The notes under the pieces: generated by a model | What the model was told of the DNA's origin: nothing | Seen by the model: only the letters and a program-made list of their open reading frames with translations | Database searches by the model: none | Shown: one piece after another, positions 50,011-58,438 of the stretch | Numbering within the stretch: position 1 is the first letter of the stretch | How the letters are laid out: each line of letters begins with the position of its first letter | Program-made: the position numbers and the translations under genes | Origin: Cupriavidus basilensis | GTDB lineage: Bacteria > Pseudomonadota > Gammaproteobacteria > Burkholderiales > Burkholderiaceae | Length of the DNA: 64,000 bases | Assembly (NCBI RefSeq): GCF_000832305.1 | Contig: NZ_CP010536.1 | Span: forward strand, 62,001-126,000 | Direction of reading: 5' to 3'

Positions 50011-51024
50011 ATGTCCGTTTCCCACCGAATTCCCCCGCTGGCTGCTGCCTCCGTGTTTGCGGCCGCCCTGACGAGCCCGCTCGCCAATGCCGCTGACGCT
50101 GCCAGCGCCGCTGGTGCCGCTGGGGCATATCCAGCGCGCCCGATCCGGCTGATCGTGGCCTATCCCACCGGCGGCATCAGCGATACCGTGGCGCGCGCGC
50201 TCGGCGAGCGCCTGTCGGCCCAGATGGGTGCCTCGGTGGTGGTGGAAAACAAGGCCGGCGCGGGTGGCAGCATCGGCATCGACGCCGTGGCCAAGGCCGC
50301 GCCGGACGGCTACACGCTGGGCTTTGCCTCGACCAGCCCGCTCACGCTCAACCCGCACGTGGGCCGCGTCAACTACGATCCGCAGCGCGACATCGCGCCG
50401 GTCATGAGCGTGATGTACTCGCCGGTGCTGGTGATCGCCACGTCGAGCTTTGGCGGCAAGTCGTTCCAGGACCTGCTGGCGCAAGCCAAGGCCAAGCCGG
50501 GCTCGGTGCGCTGGGCCACGTCGGGCCTGGGCACGGTTGGCCATGTCATGCTGGAACAGGTCAGGTCGAAGGCCAAGGCCGACCTGACCCTGATCCCCTA
50601 CAAAGGCGCGGGCCAGCAGATGAACGACGCGCTCGGCGGGCAGTTCGAAGTGATGAGCACCAACGCCAGCCCCATGCTGACCCAGCACATGCAGGCCGGC
50701 CGGCTGCGCGCGCTGGCGGTGGGCGCACCCAAGCGCATCGCGTCGCTGCCCAATGTGCCGACCTTTGCCGAGCTGGGCTACCCCAAGGCCAACCTCACCT
50801 CCACCTTCGGCATCTTCGCGCCGGCGCACACGCCCGTGGCCATCATCACCAGGCTGAATGCCGAACTGAACAAGGCCCTGCAAGAGCCGGAGGTGCGCGA
50901 GCGCCTGCTCAAGGGCGGCGAAGTCCCCACCGGCGGTACTGCCGCGCAGTTCGCCAAGGCCATCCATGCGGAATACGACGACAACGCCCGCATCGTGAAG
51001 GAAGCGGGCATCAAGGCGGACTGA
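50011..51024 (+). CDS. tripartite tricarboxylate transporter substrate-binding protein, Bug family
   Basis: 337-residue periplasmic receptor (TctC/Bug). Signal peptide around LAAASVFAAALTSPLANA, then YPARPIRLIVAYPTGGISDT, VVVENKAGAGGSIGIDAVAK and NVPTFAELGYPKANLTSTFG, all Bug hallmarks. There are no TctA/TctB membrane genes nearby; orphan Bug receptors are abundant in Burkholderiaceae and are thought to share transporters or act in sensing. Confidence 0.92.
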   Translation: MSVSHRIPPLAAASVFAAALTSPLANAADAASAAGAAGAYPARPIRLIVAYPTGGISDTVARALGERLSAQMGASVVVENKAGAGGSIGIDAVAKAAPDGYTLGFASTSPLTLNPHVGRVNYDPQRDIAPVMSVMYSPVLVIATSSFGGKSFQDLLAQAKAKPGSVRWATSGLGTVGHVMLEQVRSKAKADLTLIPYKGAGQQMNDALGGQFEVMSTNASPMLTQHMQAGRLRALAVGAPKRIASLPNVPTFAELGYPKANLTSTFGIFAPAHTPVAIITRLNAELNKALQEPEVRERLLKGGEVPTGGTAAQFAKAIHAEYDDNARIVKEAGIKAD

Positions 51025-51041
51025 CGGGCCGGGCAGCCGCC

Positions 51042-51734
51042 TCACGGCTGCTCGATCAGGTCCAGCCGGCAGCCGGTGGCATACACCGCCGACAGGCGCA
51101 CGCCATTGCGCGGCTCCAGCGCCAGCTTGGTGCGCACGCGCGACAGGTGGCTGTCCACCGTGCGCGACGCGGACGGCATGCTGCGGTGCCAGACCGATTC
51201 CTCGATGGTCTGGCGCAGCAGCAACTGTCCGGCATGGCGAAACAGCAAGACCGCCAGCGCGTACTCCTTGGGCGCCAGCTTGACCAGGCGGCCGTTGACG
51301 AAGGCGCGCCGCTCGGCCAGCACAAAGCGGTACGCGCCCAGCTCAAGGTCGCCGCAGGCCTGCGCTACCGGCGCCATGCGCCGCAGCAGCGCATCGACGC
51401 GCGCGGCCAGCTCGGCGTGGCGCACCGGCGGTGGCAGGAAAGCATCCGCGCCATGGGCGAAGCACCGGGCGACGTGGTCGTCGTCGTTGTGCTGGCTCAG
51501 CAGCATGACCGGCAACGCATCGCCGAGGGTACGGCGTATCCACAGCAAGACGTCGCGCGCCGGGATGCCGGGAACCTCCCAGGCCATCAGCAGCAGCGCG
51601 TATGGCTCGTTGCGCAGCGCCTGCATCAGCGCGCCCCCTTCGCGAAAGCGCACTGCCTCATGGCCGCTGAGCCTGAGCGTCTGTTCCAGCAGGATGGCTC
51701 GCGCCGGGTTGTCCTCCAGTACTGCGACTCGCAT
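51042..51734 (-). CDS. OmpR/PhoB-type response regulator with a degenerate receiver
   Basis: 230 residues: receiver domain then OmpR winged helix (KLAPKEYALAVLLFRHAGQL, RTVDSHLSRVRTKLAL). The acidic pair is kept (VLEDNPA) but the phosphoacceptor aspartate is replaced by Ala51 (LLLMAWEVPG where the paralogue has LLLLDWQMPD). The conserved lysine of the KP motif is Pro (FLPPPV versus YMLKPV). It cannot be activated by the normal Asp phosphorylation. ATG 51734 has a GAGGAGAG just upstream; the frame extends 8 codons further. Divergent from a canonical homologue at 51961. Confidence 0.9.
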   Translation of the reverse strand: MRVAVLEDNPARAILLEQTLRLSGHEAVRFREGGALMQALRNEPYALLLMAWEVPGIPARDVLLWIRRTLGDALPVMLLSQHNDDDHVARCFAHGADAFLPPPVRHAELAARVDALLRRMAPVAQACGDLELGAYRFVLAERRAFVNGRLVKLAPKEYALAVLLFRHAGQLLLRQTIEESVWHRSMPSASRTVDSHLSRVRTKLALEPRNGVRLSAVYATGCRLDLIEQP

Positions 51735-51960
51735 GAACTCTCTCCTCGTGCGCGGCATTGCCAGGGCATCTTAGCGTCGCGGCCCGCATGGCGGATCGTG
51801 AATGGCAGCTGCCGCCGCAGATTGCGAAACTTCTCATCCGACGGACTTCTCTCGCGGCTTCTAATGACGGATAGCCCCGCATCGTCGGGTCACTCCCTGG
51901 CGCCGGTGGCGCCAATTACCGCGAGACCGGCGGGCGTCCAAGCCTTTCCGGCCAAATTGC

Positions 51961-52665
51961 ATGGGTATGAAGATCGCATCACTGGAAGATGAACCCGCCG
52001 AGGCGGCCCTGATCCGGCAGATTCTCGGCGAGGCCGGGCATGCCTGCACTACCTTCACGCGCAGCCGCGACCTGCTGCGGCAACTGCGCGAGGAGAACTT
52101 CGACCTGCTGCTGCTCGACTGGCAGATGCCGGATCTCTCCGGCAAGGAGGTGCTGACCTGGGTGCGCGCCAACCTGGACCGGCGCGTACCCGTGATGTTC
52201 CTGACCTGCCGCGTGGAGGAGGAAGACATCGTCGATGGCTTCGCCACTGGCGCCGACGACTACATGCTCAAGCCGGTGCGTCGCGGCGAGCTGCTGGCGC
52301 GCACCCGTTCGCTGCTGCGCCGCGCCTATCCGGACCCGGGCAGCGGCGGCGCGCAGGTCGCGCTGGCCGACTACGTCATCGACTGCGCCGCGCGCACGGT
52401 GGCGCATCGCGCCCGGCCGCTCAGGCTGACGCCCAAGGAGTTCGACCTGGTCGTGCTGCTGTTTCGCAACGAAGGGCGCATCGTGTCGCGCGACCATATC
52501 GTGGCGGCGGTCTGGGGGCGCGAGATCTCGCCGCTGTCGCGCACCATCGATACGCATATGTCGCGTGTGCGCAGCAAGCTTGCCCTGCATCCGGAGCACG
52601 GGCTGCGGCTGCTGCCCGTCTACACGCATGGCTACCGTCTCGAGCTCACCGGCGCGGCGCCATGA
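51961..52665 (+). CDS. OmpR/PhoB-type response regulator, canonical
   Basis: 234 residues. The receiver is complete: acidic pair in SLEDEPAE, phosphoacceptor Asp53 in LLLLDWQMPD, Thr82 in VMFLTCRVEE and Lys104 in MLKPVRRGE. The winged helix includes RLTPKEFDLVVLLFRNEGRI and RTIDTHMSRVRSKL. It is closely related to the divergent receiver-dead regulator, so the two likely arose by duplication and may share operators. Its stop overlaps the kinase start (ATGA). Start ATG 51961 or 51967. Confidence 0.92.
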   Translation: MGMKIASLEDEPAEAALIRQILGEAGHACTTFTRSRDLLRQLREENFDLLLLDWQMPDLSGKEVLTWVRANLDRRVPVMFLTCRVEEEDIVDGFATGADDYMLKPVRRGELLARTRSLLRRAYPDPGSGGAQVALADYVIDCAARTVAHRARPLRLTPKEFDLVVLLFRNEGRIVSRDHIVAAVWGREISPLSRTIDTHMSRVRSKLALHPEHGLRLLPVYTHGYRLELTGAAP

Positions 52666-53528
52666 CGGCGTGGCTGCGTTGTGAAATCCTGCGCTGGGTA
52701 GCGGGCCTGCGTGCTGTCGCGCGTTGCCTGGAGCATCTCGCCCTCAGGATGGGAGCGGGCACGGAAGAGGGCGGGCAAGACATGACTGCAGGCATGGCCG
52801 CCATCCGCGCGATGCCGCCTGCCGGCGGCGCCGTCGATGCGGCGGCCTGCGACAGCGCGGCGCTGGCATCCTGGCAAACTGCCATGCGGGCGTTGTCGCA
52901 CGATTTGCGTTCGCCGCAGAGTGCCATCCTGGCGCTGGCGCAATTGCCCCGGGACGTGCCGTGCGCATGCGCGCACGCGGCATTCGTGGCGCAGGCGGCG
53001 GGCTATGCGCAGGCGTCGCTGCGGCTCACCGACGACATCGCGCGGTTGTTGCGCGAGCTTGCCCACGGTTACCGCATGGAGATACTGGAGCTGACGGCGC
53101 TGGTGCGCGCGTCCGCAGACACGCTCTGCCTGCCTGCCGGGCGCACGCCCGAACTCGACCCGGCTGGCCGCAAGGCCTGGATACGGGGCGATGCCGCCAT
53201 GCTGTCCGAAGCCCTGCGCGTGCTGATGGCGCTGGCCATGATGTCCGCGGCCGGGAGCACGCCGCCGCGGGTGCGCCAGTGGCTCGACGGCCGCCTCTGC
53301 CGGATTTCGATCGCATTTGCGCCCGACCCGGACCCCGGCCCTGATGCGCAGGCGTGGCGGGCCGCGCGTGCCGGGACGCCGGCGATGCAGTTTTGCCGCC
53401 GCGTGCTGTTGCGCCATGGCGGCGCGCTCGATGCGGATCGCGCCGCGGATGCCAAAGCCGGAACGCAAGCCGGCGTTGTGTCCGACGGCGGCGTCACCTG
53501 GCATCTGCACTTGCCCATGCTGCCCTGA
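52662..53528 (+). CDS. histidine-kinase-like protein with degenerate ATPase domain
   Basis: 288 residues. The H-box is intact (ALSHDLRSPQSAILAL, phospho-accepting histidine). The catalytic domain is eroded: GDAAMLSEALRVLMALAMM stands where the asparagine-bearing N-box should be, no D-x-G-x-G box is present, and AMQFCRRVLLRHGGALDA replaces the G2-box helix. There is no clear transmembrane pair, only a weakly hydrophobic N-terminus. It may serve as a phosphotransfer or phosphatase partner, not a kinase. Translationally coupled to the response regulator. Confidence 0.8.
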   Translation: MTAWLRCEILRWVAGLRAVARCLEHLALRMGAGTEEGGQDMTAGMAAIRAMPPAGGAVDAAACDSAALASWQTAMRALSHDLRSPQSAILALAQLPRDVPCACAHAAFVAQAAGYAQASLRLTDDIARLLRELAHGYRMEILELTALVRASADTLCLPAGRTPELDPAGRKAWIRGDAAMLSEALRVLMALAMMSAAGSTPPRVRQWLDGRLCRISIAFAPDPDPGPDAQAWRAARAGTPAMQFCRRVLLRHGGALDADRAADAKAGTQAGVVSDGGVTWHLHLPMLP

Positions 53529-53530
53529 AA

Positions 53531-53557
53531 AACAAAAAAAGCACCCGAAGGTGCTTT
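53531..53557 (-). terminator. intrinsic terminator of the porin gene
   Basis: On the - strand AAAGCACC-TTCG-GGTGCTTT is followed by a T-rich run (TTTTGTTTTT), about 50 bases after the porin stop. The stable UUCG loop and U-tract make this a strong terminator; it sits right at the end of the kinase gene and may work both ways. Confidence 0.85.
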
Positions 53558-53609
53558 CCTGCAGTCAGGCGTTACCCCGCGCGAGCGCGGGGCATGCCGA
53601 CAAGGACAA

Positions 53610-54698
53610 TCAGAAAATGTGGCGAATACCGACTGCCGCACCGGTCTGGTTGTTCTTGCCCGGCAGTTCGGTCGTCACGCCGCCAGTCACCTTGTTGTAG
53701 TCCACGGTGCCGTAGACCTGGGTGCGCTTGGACAGCGAGTACTCGGCCAGCAGCACGCCGGTGTAGCGATTGCCAGCGTTGTTGGTCAGGCCATTCTTGT
53801 TCTTGATGTGGTCGCCGTAGAACACGCCGGTCAGCGCCAGGGCCGGGGTTGCCTGATAGGTCAGGCCCACGTAGCCGAGGGCGTCCTTGCGGGGGTTGTT
53901 CACAGCGTTGCCACCGACCGGAACCGGGTTGCCGGCAACGTTCATGAAGTTGGTGTCGATCTGGCCGGTCTTGTCCTTGCCGCCGACATAACCCACGAAT
54001 ACCTTCGCCGGGCCGATGGAGTACTTGCCAGCCGCGCCCCACATTTGCTGCTTGTTGCCGAAGGTGTCGCGGATTTCCTGGTACACGCCGCCGAAGCCGA
54101 ACGGACCAACCGTATAGGCTGCACGGGCGCCGAAGTACGGCTTGCCGGTGGAGCTGGCCTTGGTCAGGCTGCCCGGCTGCTCACCGAAGCCATAGCTGGC
54201 ACCCACGTCCAGGCCGCTGAACTTGCCGCCGTAGCTCACGACGTTGTTGGCGCGGAACTGGGTCAGGAAGAACGGCCAGGCGTTGGCTTGGTAGTTACCG
54301 ATGGTCAGCGGATCGAAGTCGCCGAAGAAGTTAAACCCTTCGGTGTACTGACGGCCCAGCTTGACGGTGCCGAAATCGCCTGCCAGACCCACATAAGCCT
54401 GACGATTGAACAGCACGCCCGACGAATTCATCGAGCCGTTGTCGAGGCTGTAGCCGCTTTCCAGCTGGAAGATCGCCTTCAGGTTGTTGCCGAGGGCTTC
54501 GCTGCCCTTCAGGCCCCAACGGCTTTGCGTCACAGCGCCGTCGGTCATCTGGAACTGGCTGTCGTTGGCCTTGTTGGAATTGTTCGTGTAGCGAATGCTC
54601 ACGTCTGCAATACCGTACAGGGTCACGGACGACGATTGTGCGTAGGCGCTGCCGGCCAGCAGCGTACCAAGTGCGAGGGTCAGGGCTGATTTCTTCAT
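53610..54698 (-). CDS. Gram-negative porin (Burkholderia-type general porin)
   Basis: 362-residue outer-membrane trimeric beta-barrel with signal peptide (KKSALTLALGTLLAGSAYAQ). It opens SSVTLYGIADVSIRYTNNSN and contains RWGLKGSEALGNNLKAIFQL, NRQAYVGLAGDFGTVKLGRQ and a C-terminal ...GIRHIF ending in aromatic Phe, the BAM recognition signal. ATG follows AAAAGGAG with 6-base spacing. Passive uptake of small hydrophilic solutes; position beside the two-component locus suggests a possible regulatory target. Confidence 0.95.
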   Translation of the reverse strand: MKKSALTLALGTLLAGSAYAQSSSVTLYGIADVSIRYTNNSNKANDSQFQMTDGAVTQSRWGLKGSEALGNNLKAIFQLESGYSLDNGSMNSSGVLFNRQAYVGLAGDFGTVKLGRQYTEGFNFFGDFDPLTIGNYQANAWPFFLTQFRANNVVSYGGKFSGLDVGASYGFGEQPGSLTKASSTGKPYFGARAAYTVGPFGFGGVYQEIRDTFGNKQQMWGAAGKYSIGPAKVFVGYVGGKDKTGQIDTNFMNVAGNPVPVGGNAVNNPRKDALGYVGLTYQATPALALTGVFYGDHIKNKNGLTNNAGNRYTGVLLAEYSLSKRTQVYGTVDYNKVTGGVTTELPGKNNQTGAAVGIRHIF

Positions 54699-54751
54699 GT
54701 GGCTCCTTTTCTATTCTGTGGTGTCAGCGATCGGATCGCGACGGCTGACGA

Positions 54752-54770
54752 GTTTACGTTTCGTGTAAAC
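54752..54770. promoter_or_regulatory. inverted repeat in the porin upstream region
   Basis: GTTTAC-N7-GTAAAC about 55-70 bases before the porin start, within an AT-rich patch. The 350-bp gap to minE holds no gene; this is its only clear structure and is a candidate regulator site for the porin. Confidence 0.45.
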
Positions 54771-55049
54771 GCCCGCGAAAATTTAACAAAACAGAAAAGA
54801 TTTAGACACTAATGCACGCCGTTGACGGTCTCTAAGCTGGCAATTGGTGCAAAAACGTTGCGACGCCGCGACAAATCTACGCAATGGTGCATCGCGAGAT
54901 GAAGCCAGCGTTACTCGTGTACCCCACGGCGTGGGGATAGTGCCGGCAGCGCGAACGCGCTCCGGTCAGCAGGGCAGGCCAGGCGGGCGTTTCACCGTGA
55001 AGCGCCGCCGCTTGAAGAACGGGCCGAGGAGCGCTGGCCCGGCTCAGGG

Positions 55050-55304
55050 TTATCCCTGTGGGATCTCGATCTTGACCTCGAGCACCTCGAGATTGTCCTG
55101 GCGCTCCAGGCTCACGCGCAGATCCTGGTCGCTGATCTTTACGTATTTGGAAATCACCGCGACCAGCTCGCGCTGCAAGGCAGGAAGGTAATCGGCCGGC
55201 GCGGAATGGCCGGTGCGTTCATGGGCGAGGATGATCTGCAGCCGCTCCTTGGCAACCGAGGCGGACTTCTTCTTCTCGCCGAGCAGGAAGGACAGAATCG
55301 ACAT
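55050..55304 (-). CDS. minE: cell division topological specificity factor MinE
   Basis: 84 residues: the N-terminal MinD-stimulating region ([20 protein letters not shown]) and C-terminal dimerisation domain ([20 protein letters not shown]). MinE drives MinD off the membrane and sets up pole-to-pole oscillation. AGGGGGG nine bases upstream. Third gene of the minCDE operon, 15 bases after minD. Confidence 0.97.
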   Translation of the reverse strand: MSILSFLLGEKKKSASVAKERLQIILAHERTGHSAPADYLPALQRELVAVISKYVKISDQDLRVSLERQDNLEVLEVKIEIPQG

Positions 55305-55319
55305 GATGGTAGACCCCCC

Positions 55320-56135
55320 TTACTTGTTGCCGAAGATGCGCGAAAGCAGCCCCGGCTTCTGGTAGTCGGTGAAACGCATCGGCTTGTCCTTGCCGAGGAA
55401 GCGGTCCACCAGGTCGCCATAGGCGTCAGCCACGTCCGAGCCTTCCAGGTGGATGGCCGGCGTGCCCTGGTTGGATGCGTGCAGCACGGCCTCGGATTCC
55501 GGCACCACGCCGATCAGCTTGATGCGCAGGATTTCCTGGATATCGGTGAGCGACAGCATTTCGCCGCCGTGCACGCGCTTGGGGTTGTAGCGCGTGATCA
55601 GCAGGTGTTCCTTGATCGGGTCGCCGCCTTCGGCAGCGCGCTTGGTCTTGGACGACAGAATGCCCAGGATGCGGTCCGAATCGCGCACCGAGGACACCTC
55701 GGGGTTGGTCACGACCAGGGCCTCGTCGGCGAAGTACATGGCCAGCAGGGCGCCGGACTCGATGCCCGCGGGCGAGTCGCAGACGATGTACTCGAAGCCC
55801 ATGTCGACCAGGCCATTGATGACCTTCTCCACGCCTTCCTTGGTGAGTGCGTCTTTATCGCGCGTCTGCGAGGCCGGCAGGATGAACAGGTTTTCGCACT
55901 TCTTGTCCTTGATCAGCGCCTGGTTCAGGTTGGCTTCGCCCTGTACCACGTTGACCAGGTCGTACACCACGCGGCGCTCGCAACCCATGATCAGGTCGAG
56001 GTTGCGCAGGCCGACGTCGAAGTCGATCACGGCAGTCTTGTGGCCACGCAGGGCCAGGCCGGCGGAAAAGCTGGCGCTGGTGGTGGTCTTGCCTACGCCT
56101 CCCTTGCCGGAGGTCACAACGATGATTTTTGCCAT
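55320..56135 (-). CDS. minD: septum site-determining ATPase MinD
   Basis: 271-residue deviant-Walker ATPase that recruits MinC to the membrane. The deviant Walker A is VTSGKGGVGKTTTSASF, switch regions include VIDFDVGLRNLDLIMGCERR and YIVCDSPAGIESGAL, and the C-terminal amphipathic membrane helix is in DYQKPGLLSRIFGNK. Confidence 0.97.
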   Translation of the reverse strand: MAKIIVVTSGKGGVGKTTTSASFSAGLALRGHKTAVIDFDVGLRNLDLIMGCERRVVYDLVNVVQGEANLNQALIKDKKCENLFILPASQTRDKDALTKEGVEKVINGLVDMGFEYIVCDSPAGIESGALLAMYFADEALVVTNPEVSSVRDSDRILGILSSKTKRAAEGGDPIKEHLLITRYNPKRVHGGEMLSLTDIQEILRIKLIGVVPESEAVLHASNQGTPAIHLEGSDVADAYGDLVDRFLGKDKPMRFTDYQKPGLLSRIFGNK

Positions 56136-56197
56136 GGCTCTTGGATCCAGTAATGGTTGAAGCTTGCGCTGCTGTGGTTTGGGCTCTGCGGCGGGTG

Positions 56198-57013
56198 TTA
56201 CTTCATCCGGAGCGGTTCGAGAATCAGTTTCTCCCCGGACAGCCGCACCTGGGCCGATTTGCCCAGCACATCGGCGGGCAGCGGCAGTTCGGCGGTGCGG
56301 TAGATGCCGGCGATGGAGAGCAGTTCGGGCTCCAGGCAGGTGCAGAAGATGCGCGCCTGCGCGTAGCCCTTGACCCCCGCCAGCGCGCGGCCGCGCAGCG
56401 GGGCATAAATATGGATATTGCCTTCGGCGATGACCTCGGCGCCGTAGCTGACCAGGTCGAGGATCACCACGTCGCCGGCGGCGTAGATCTGCTGGCCGGA
56501 GCGCAGCGGCTTGTCGATCAGCATGGTGGGCACGCTGCGCGCCGCGGCTTGCGCGACGGCGGCCGCGGCGGCGGCTTCCACTTCGGTGGCCGCAGCCTTT
56601 GCCTCAGCCTGGGCCGCAGCCTGGGCGTCGGCCAGCGCTTCGGCCGGAGAAGGGCCTGCCGGCTCGGCCGGCGGGGTTTCGTCCCGGCCGCCGCGCCGGC
56701 TCTGGCTGTCGAGCAGCGGCAGGCCAAACGACTCGGCCCAGCCCCGCTGCGCCTCGCGGGCCACCACGCCGATAGCGCGGGCCTTGAGCTGGGCCAGGGT
56801 CTCGATCACCGAGTCCAGGGCCACCTGGTCGTCGCTTTCCAGCCGGCGCAGGTCCAGCGCCACCACATCGTTGGAGAAGAAATCGGGGGTCGATTCGAAG
56901 CGGGACAGGAGATCGTCACGCAGCGCTGCGATGTCCGTGGTCTTGAGAGCGAGGAGGAGGGCGTCGACATTGCCACTGCGCAGCTCGAAGCGTGGCGATT
57001 TCTTCTGGGACAT
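56198..57013 (-). CDS. minC: septum site-determining protein MinC
   Basis: 271-residue FtsZ-polymerisation inhibitor. N-terminal MinC_N domain ([20 protein letters not shown]) and C-terminal beta-helix ([40 protein letters not shown]), linked by an Ala/Glu-rich segment longer than in E. coli (about residues 112-160). First gene of minCDE, divergent from corA. Confidence 0.96.
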   Translation of the reverse strand: MSQKKSPRFELRSGNVDALLLALKTTDIAALRDDLLSRFESTPDFFSNDVVALDLRRLESDDQVALDSVIETLAQLKARAIGVVAREAQRGWAESFGLPLLDSQSRRGGRDETPPAEPAGPSPAEALADAQAAAQAEAKAAATEVEAAAAAAVAQAAARSVPTMLIDKPLRSGQQIYAAGDVVILDLVSYGAEVIAEGNIHIYAPLRGRALAGVKGYAQARIFCTCLEPELLSIAGIYRTAELPLPADVLGKSAQVRLSGEKLILEPLRMK

Positions 57014-57157
57014 AGTCGGTGACCGTGGAAATGGGACATTCTAACTTCGTCTGGGTGCAGAACTGTAACAAATACCGGGTGACCCGGGACCAGTGCCGGA
57101 TGCGGCGCGTTGGCGGCGCTCTTGTTACGATTGCGCCATCTGAGCAACGGAGCAGTC

Positions 57158-58129
57158 ATGGGCGCGATCGTCAACAGTGTGGCCTACCGCAGCGGCAAGC
57201 GCGTGGGTGATGTCGCCCTGGACCAGATCAGTGACGCAATCTCGGTCCCCGGCACCTTCGTCTGGCTGGGCTTGCACGAACCGGACCTGCCGCTGCTGCG
57301 CAAGGTGCAGCAGGAATTTGGCCTGCATGACCTGGCGGTGGAGGATGCCCTTGATGCCCACCAGCGTCCCAAGCTGGAGACCTACGGCGACTCCATCTTC
57401 ATCGTGCTGAACACCGCACAGCTGGTGAACGACGAAGTGGTGGTCGGCGAGACCCACCTGTTCGTCGGCCCCAACTATGTGGTGTCGGTCCGTCACGGTG
57501 TGAGCAGCAGCTACGCCCCGGTGCGCGAGCGCTGCGAGAGCGACGCGCGCGCGATGGCCAACGGCCCGGGCTACGTGCTCTACGCGCTGATGGATTTCGT
57601 GGTCGACCACTACATGCCCATCGTCACCCGGCTCGAGGATGGCTTCGAGCAGCTCGAGCAGGGCATCTTCCGCGACGAGTTCGACCGTGCCGCGATCGAG
57701 CACCTGTACCACATCAAGCGCCAGGTGCTGCGCCTGCGCAATGCGGTCTACCCGATCGAGGAGATCTGCGGGCAACTGATCCGGCTGCACGAGGACCTGG
57801 TGCCCAGGGAGCTGCGCGCGTATTTCCGCGACATCGAGGACCATGCCAGCCGCCTGGTGCGCACCCTGGACGTGGTGCGCGAGATGCTGACCACCGCGGT
57901 GCAGGTGAACCTGGCGCTGGTCACGGTGGGACAGAACGAAGTGGTCAAGCGCCTGGCCGGCTGGGGTGCCATCCTGGCGATTCCCACCGTGGTGTTCAGC
58001 CTGTACGGCATGAACTTCAACTTCATGCCGGAGCTGAAATTCCACTATGCGTATCCGACCGTGATCGGGGTGACCGCGCTGGCCTGCGGCGGGCTCTGGC
58101 GCAAACTGCACAAGTCCGGCTGGATCTGA
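57158..58129 (+). CDS. corA: CorA family magnesium/cobalt transporter
   Basis: 323-residue pentameric channel. The large cytoplasmic domain ends in two C-terminal helices with the signature YGMNFNFMPEL between them (GMN motif), and a basic tail (RKLHKSGWI). GGAG at 57149-57152 sets ATG 57158; the frame is open 48 bases upstream. Confidence 0.94.
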   Translation: MGAIVNSVAYRSGKRVGDVALDQISDAISVPGTFVWLGLHEPDLPLLRKVQQEFGLHDLAVEDALDAHQRPKLETYGDSIFIVLNTAQLVNDEVVVGETHLFVGPNYVVSVRHGVSSSYAPVRERCESDARAMANGPGYVLYALMDFVVDHYMPIVTRLEDGFEQLEQGIFRDEFDRAAIEHLYHIKRQVLRLRNAVYPIEEICGQLIRLHEDLVPRELRAYFRDIEDHASRLVRTLDVVREMLTTAVQVNLALVTVGQNEVVKRLAGWGAILAIPTVVFSLYGMNFNFMPELKFHYAYPTVIGVTALACGGLWRKLHKSGWI

Positions 58130-58438
58130 GCCGCGTGGCGCGGCAACCCGGTTGCCACGCCCGCCGCCCCCACGCAGCCCCCGCCTTTCCCCGCCTTTCC
58201 CGGCCTTTCCCCGCCATTCCTCCCTGCGCAGTCCGGGGCGGGGCGCCATGCCATGTTTATGGGATTCCCACCTGCTGGCCGGCTCCTTAGTCTTGCCCGT
58301 GCCGGGGGACGCAAGCCCGCTGCCATCGGCCGGCTAACGAACAACAAGGTCATGCCGTAAATCATGTTGCCGGCACGGCGCTGGCAAAAAAGAAAAGCAG
58401 AAGAAACACCGGAATCCATTCTCAGGGGGGAACATCCA
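58130..58438. other. intergenic region with hairpin and 10-bp tandem repeats
   Basis: After corA a hairpin GGCAAC-CCG-GTTGCC (58142-58156, extendable to GCGTGGC/GCCACGC) could end transcription. Then four 10-bp units of CCGCCTTTCC type follow (58181-58220). AGGGGGG at 58424-58430 is the Shine-Dalgarno of the next gene. Confidence 0.5.
58181..58220 (+). repeat. four 10-bp tandem repeats (CCGCCTTTCC)
   Basis: Units 1 and 2 are identical, units 3 and 4 each differ by one base. Located between corA and the lipoprotein gene; a candidate variable-number repeat. Confidence 0.7.
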
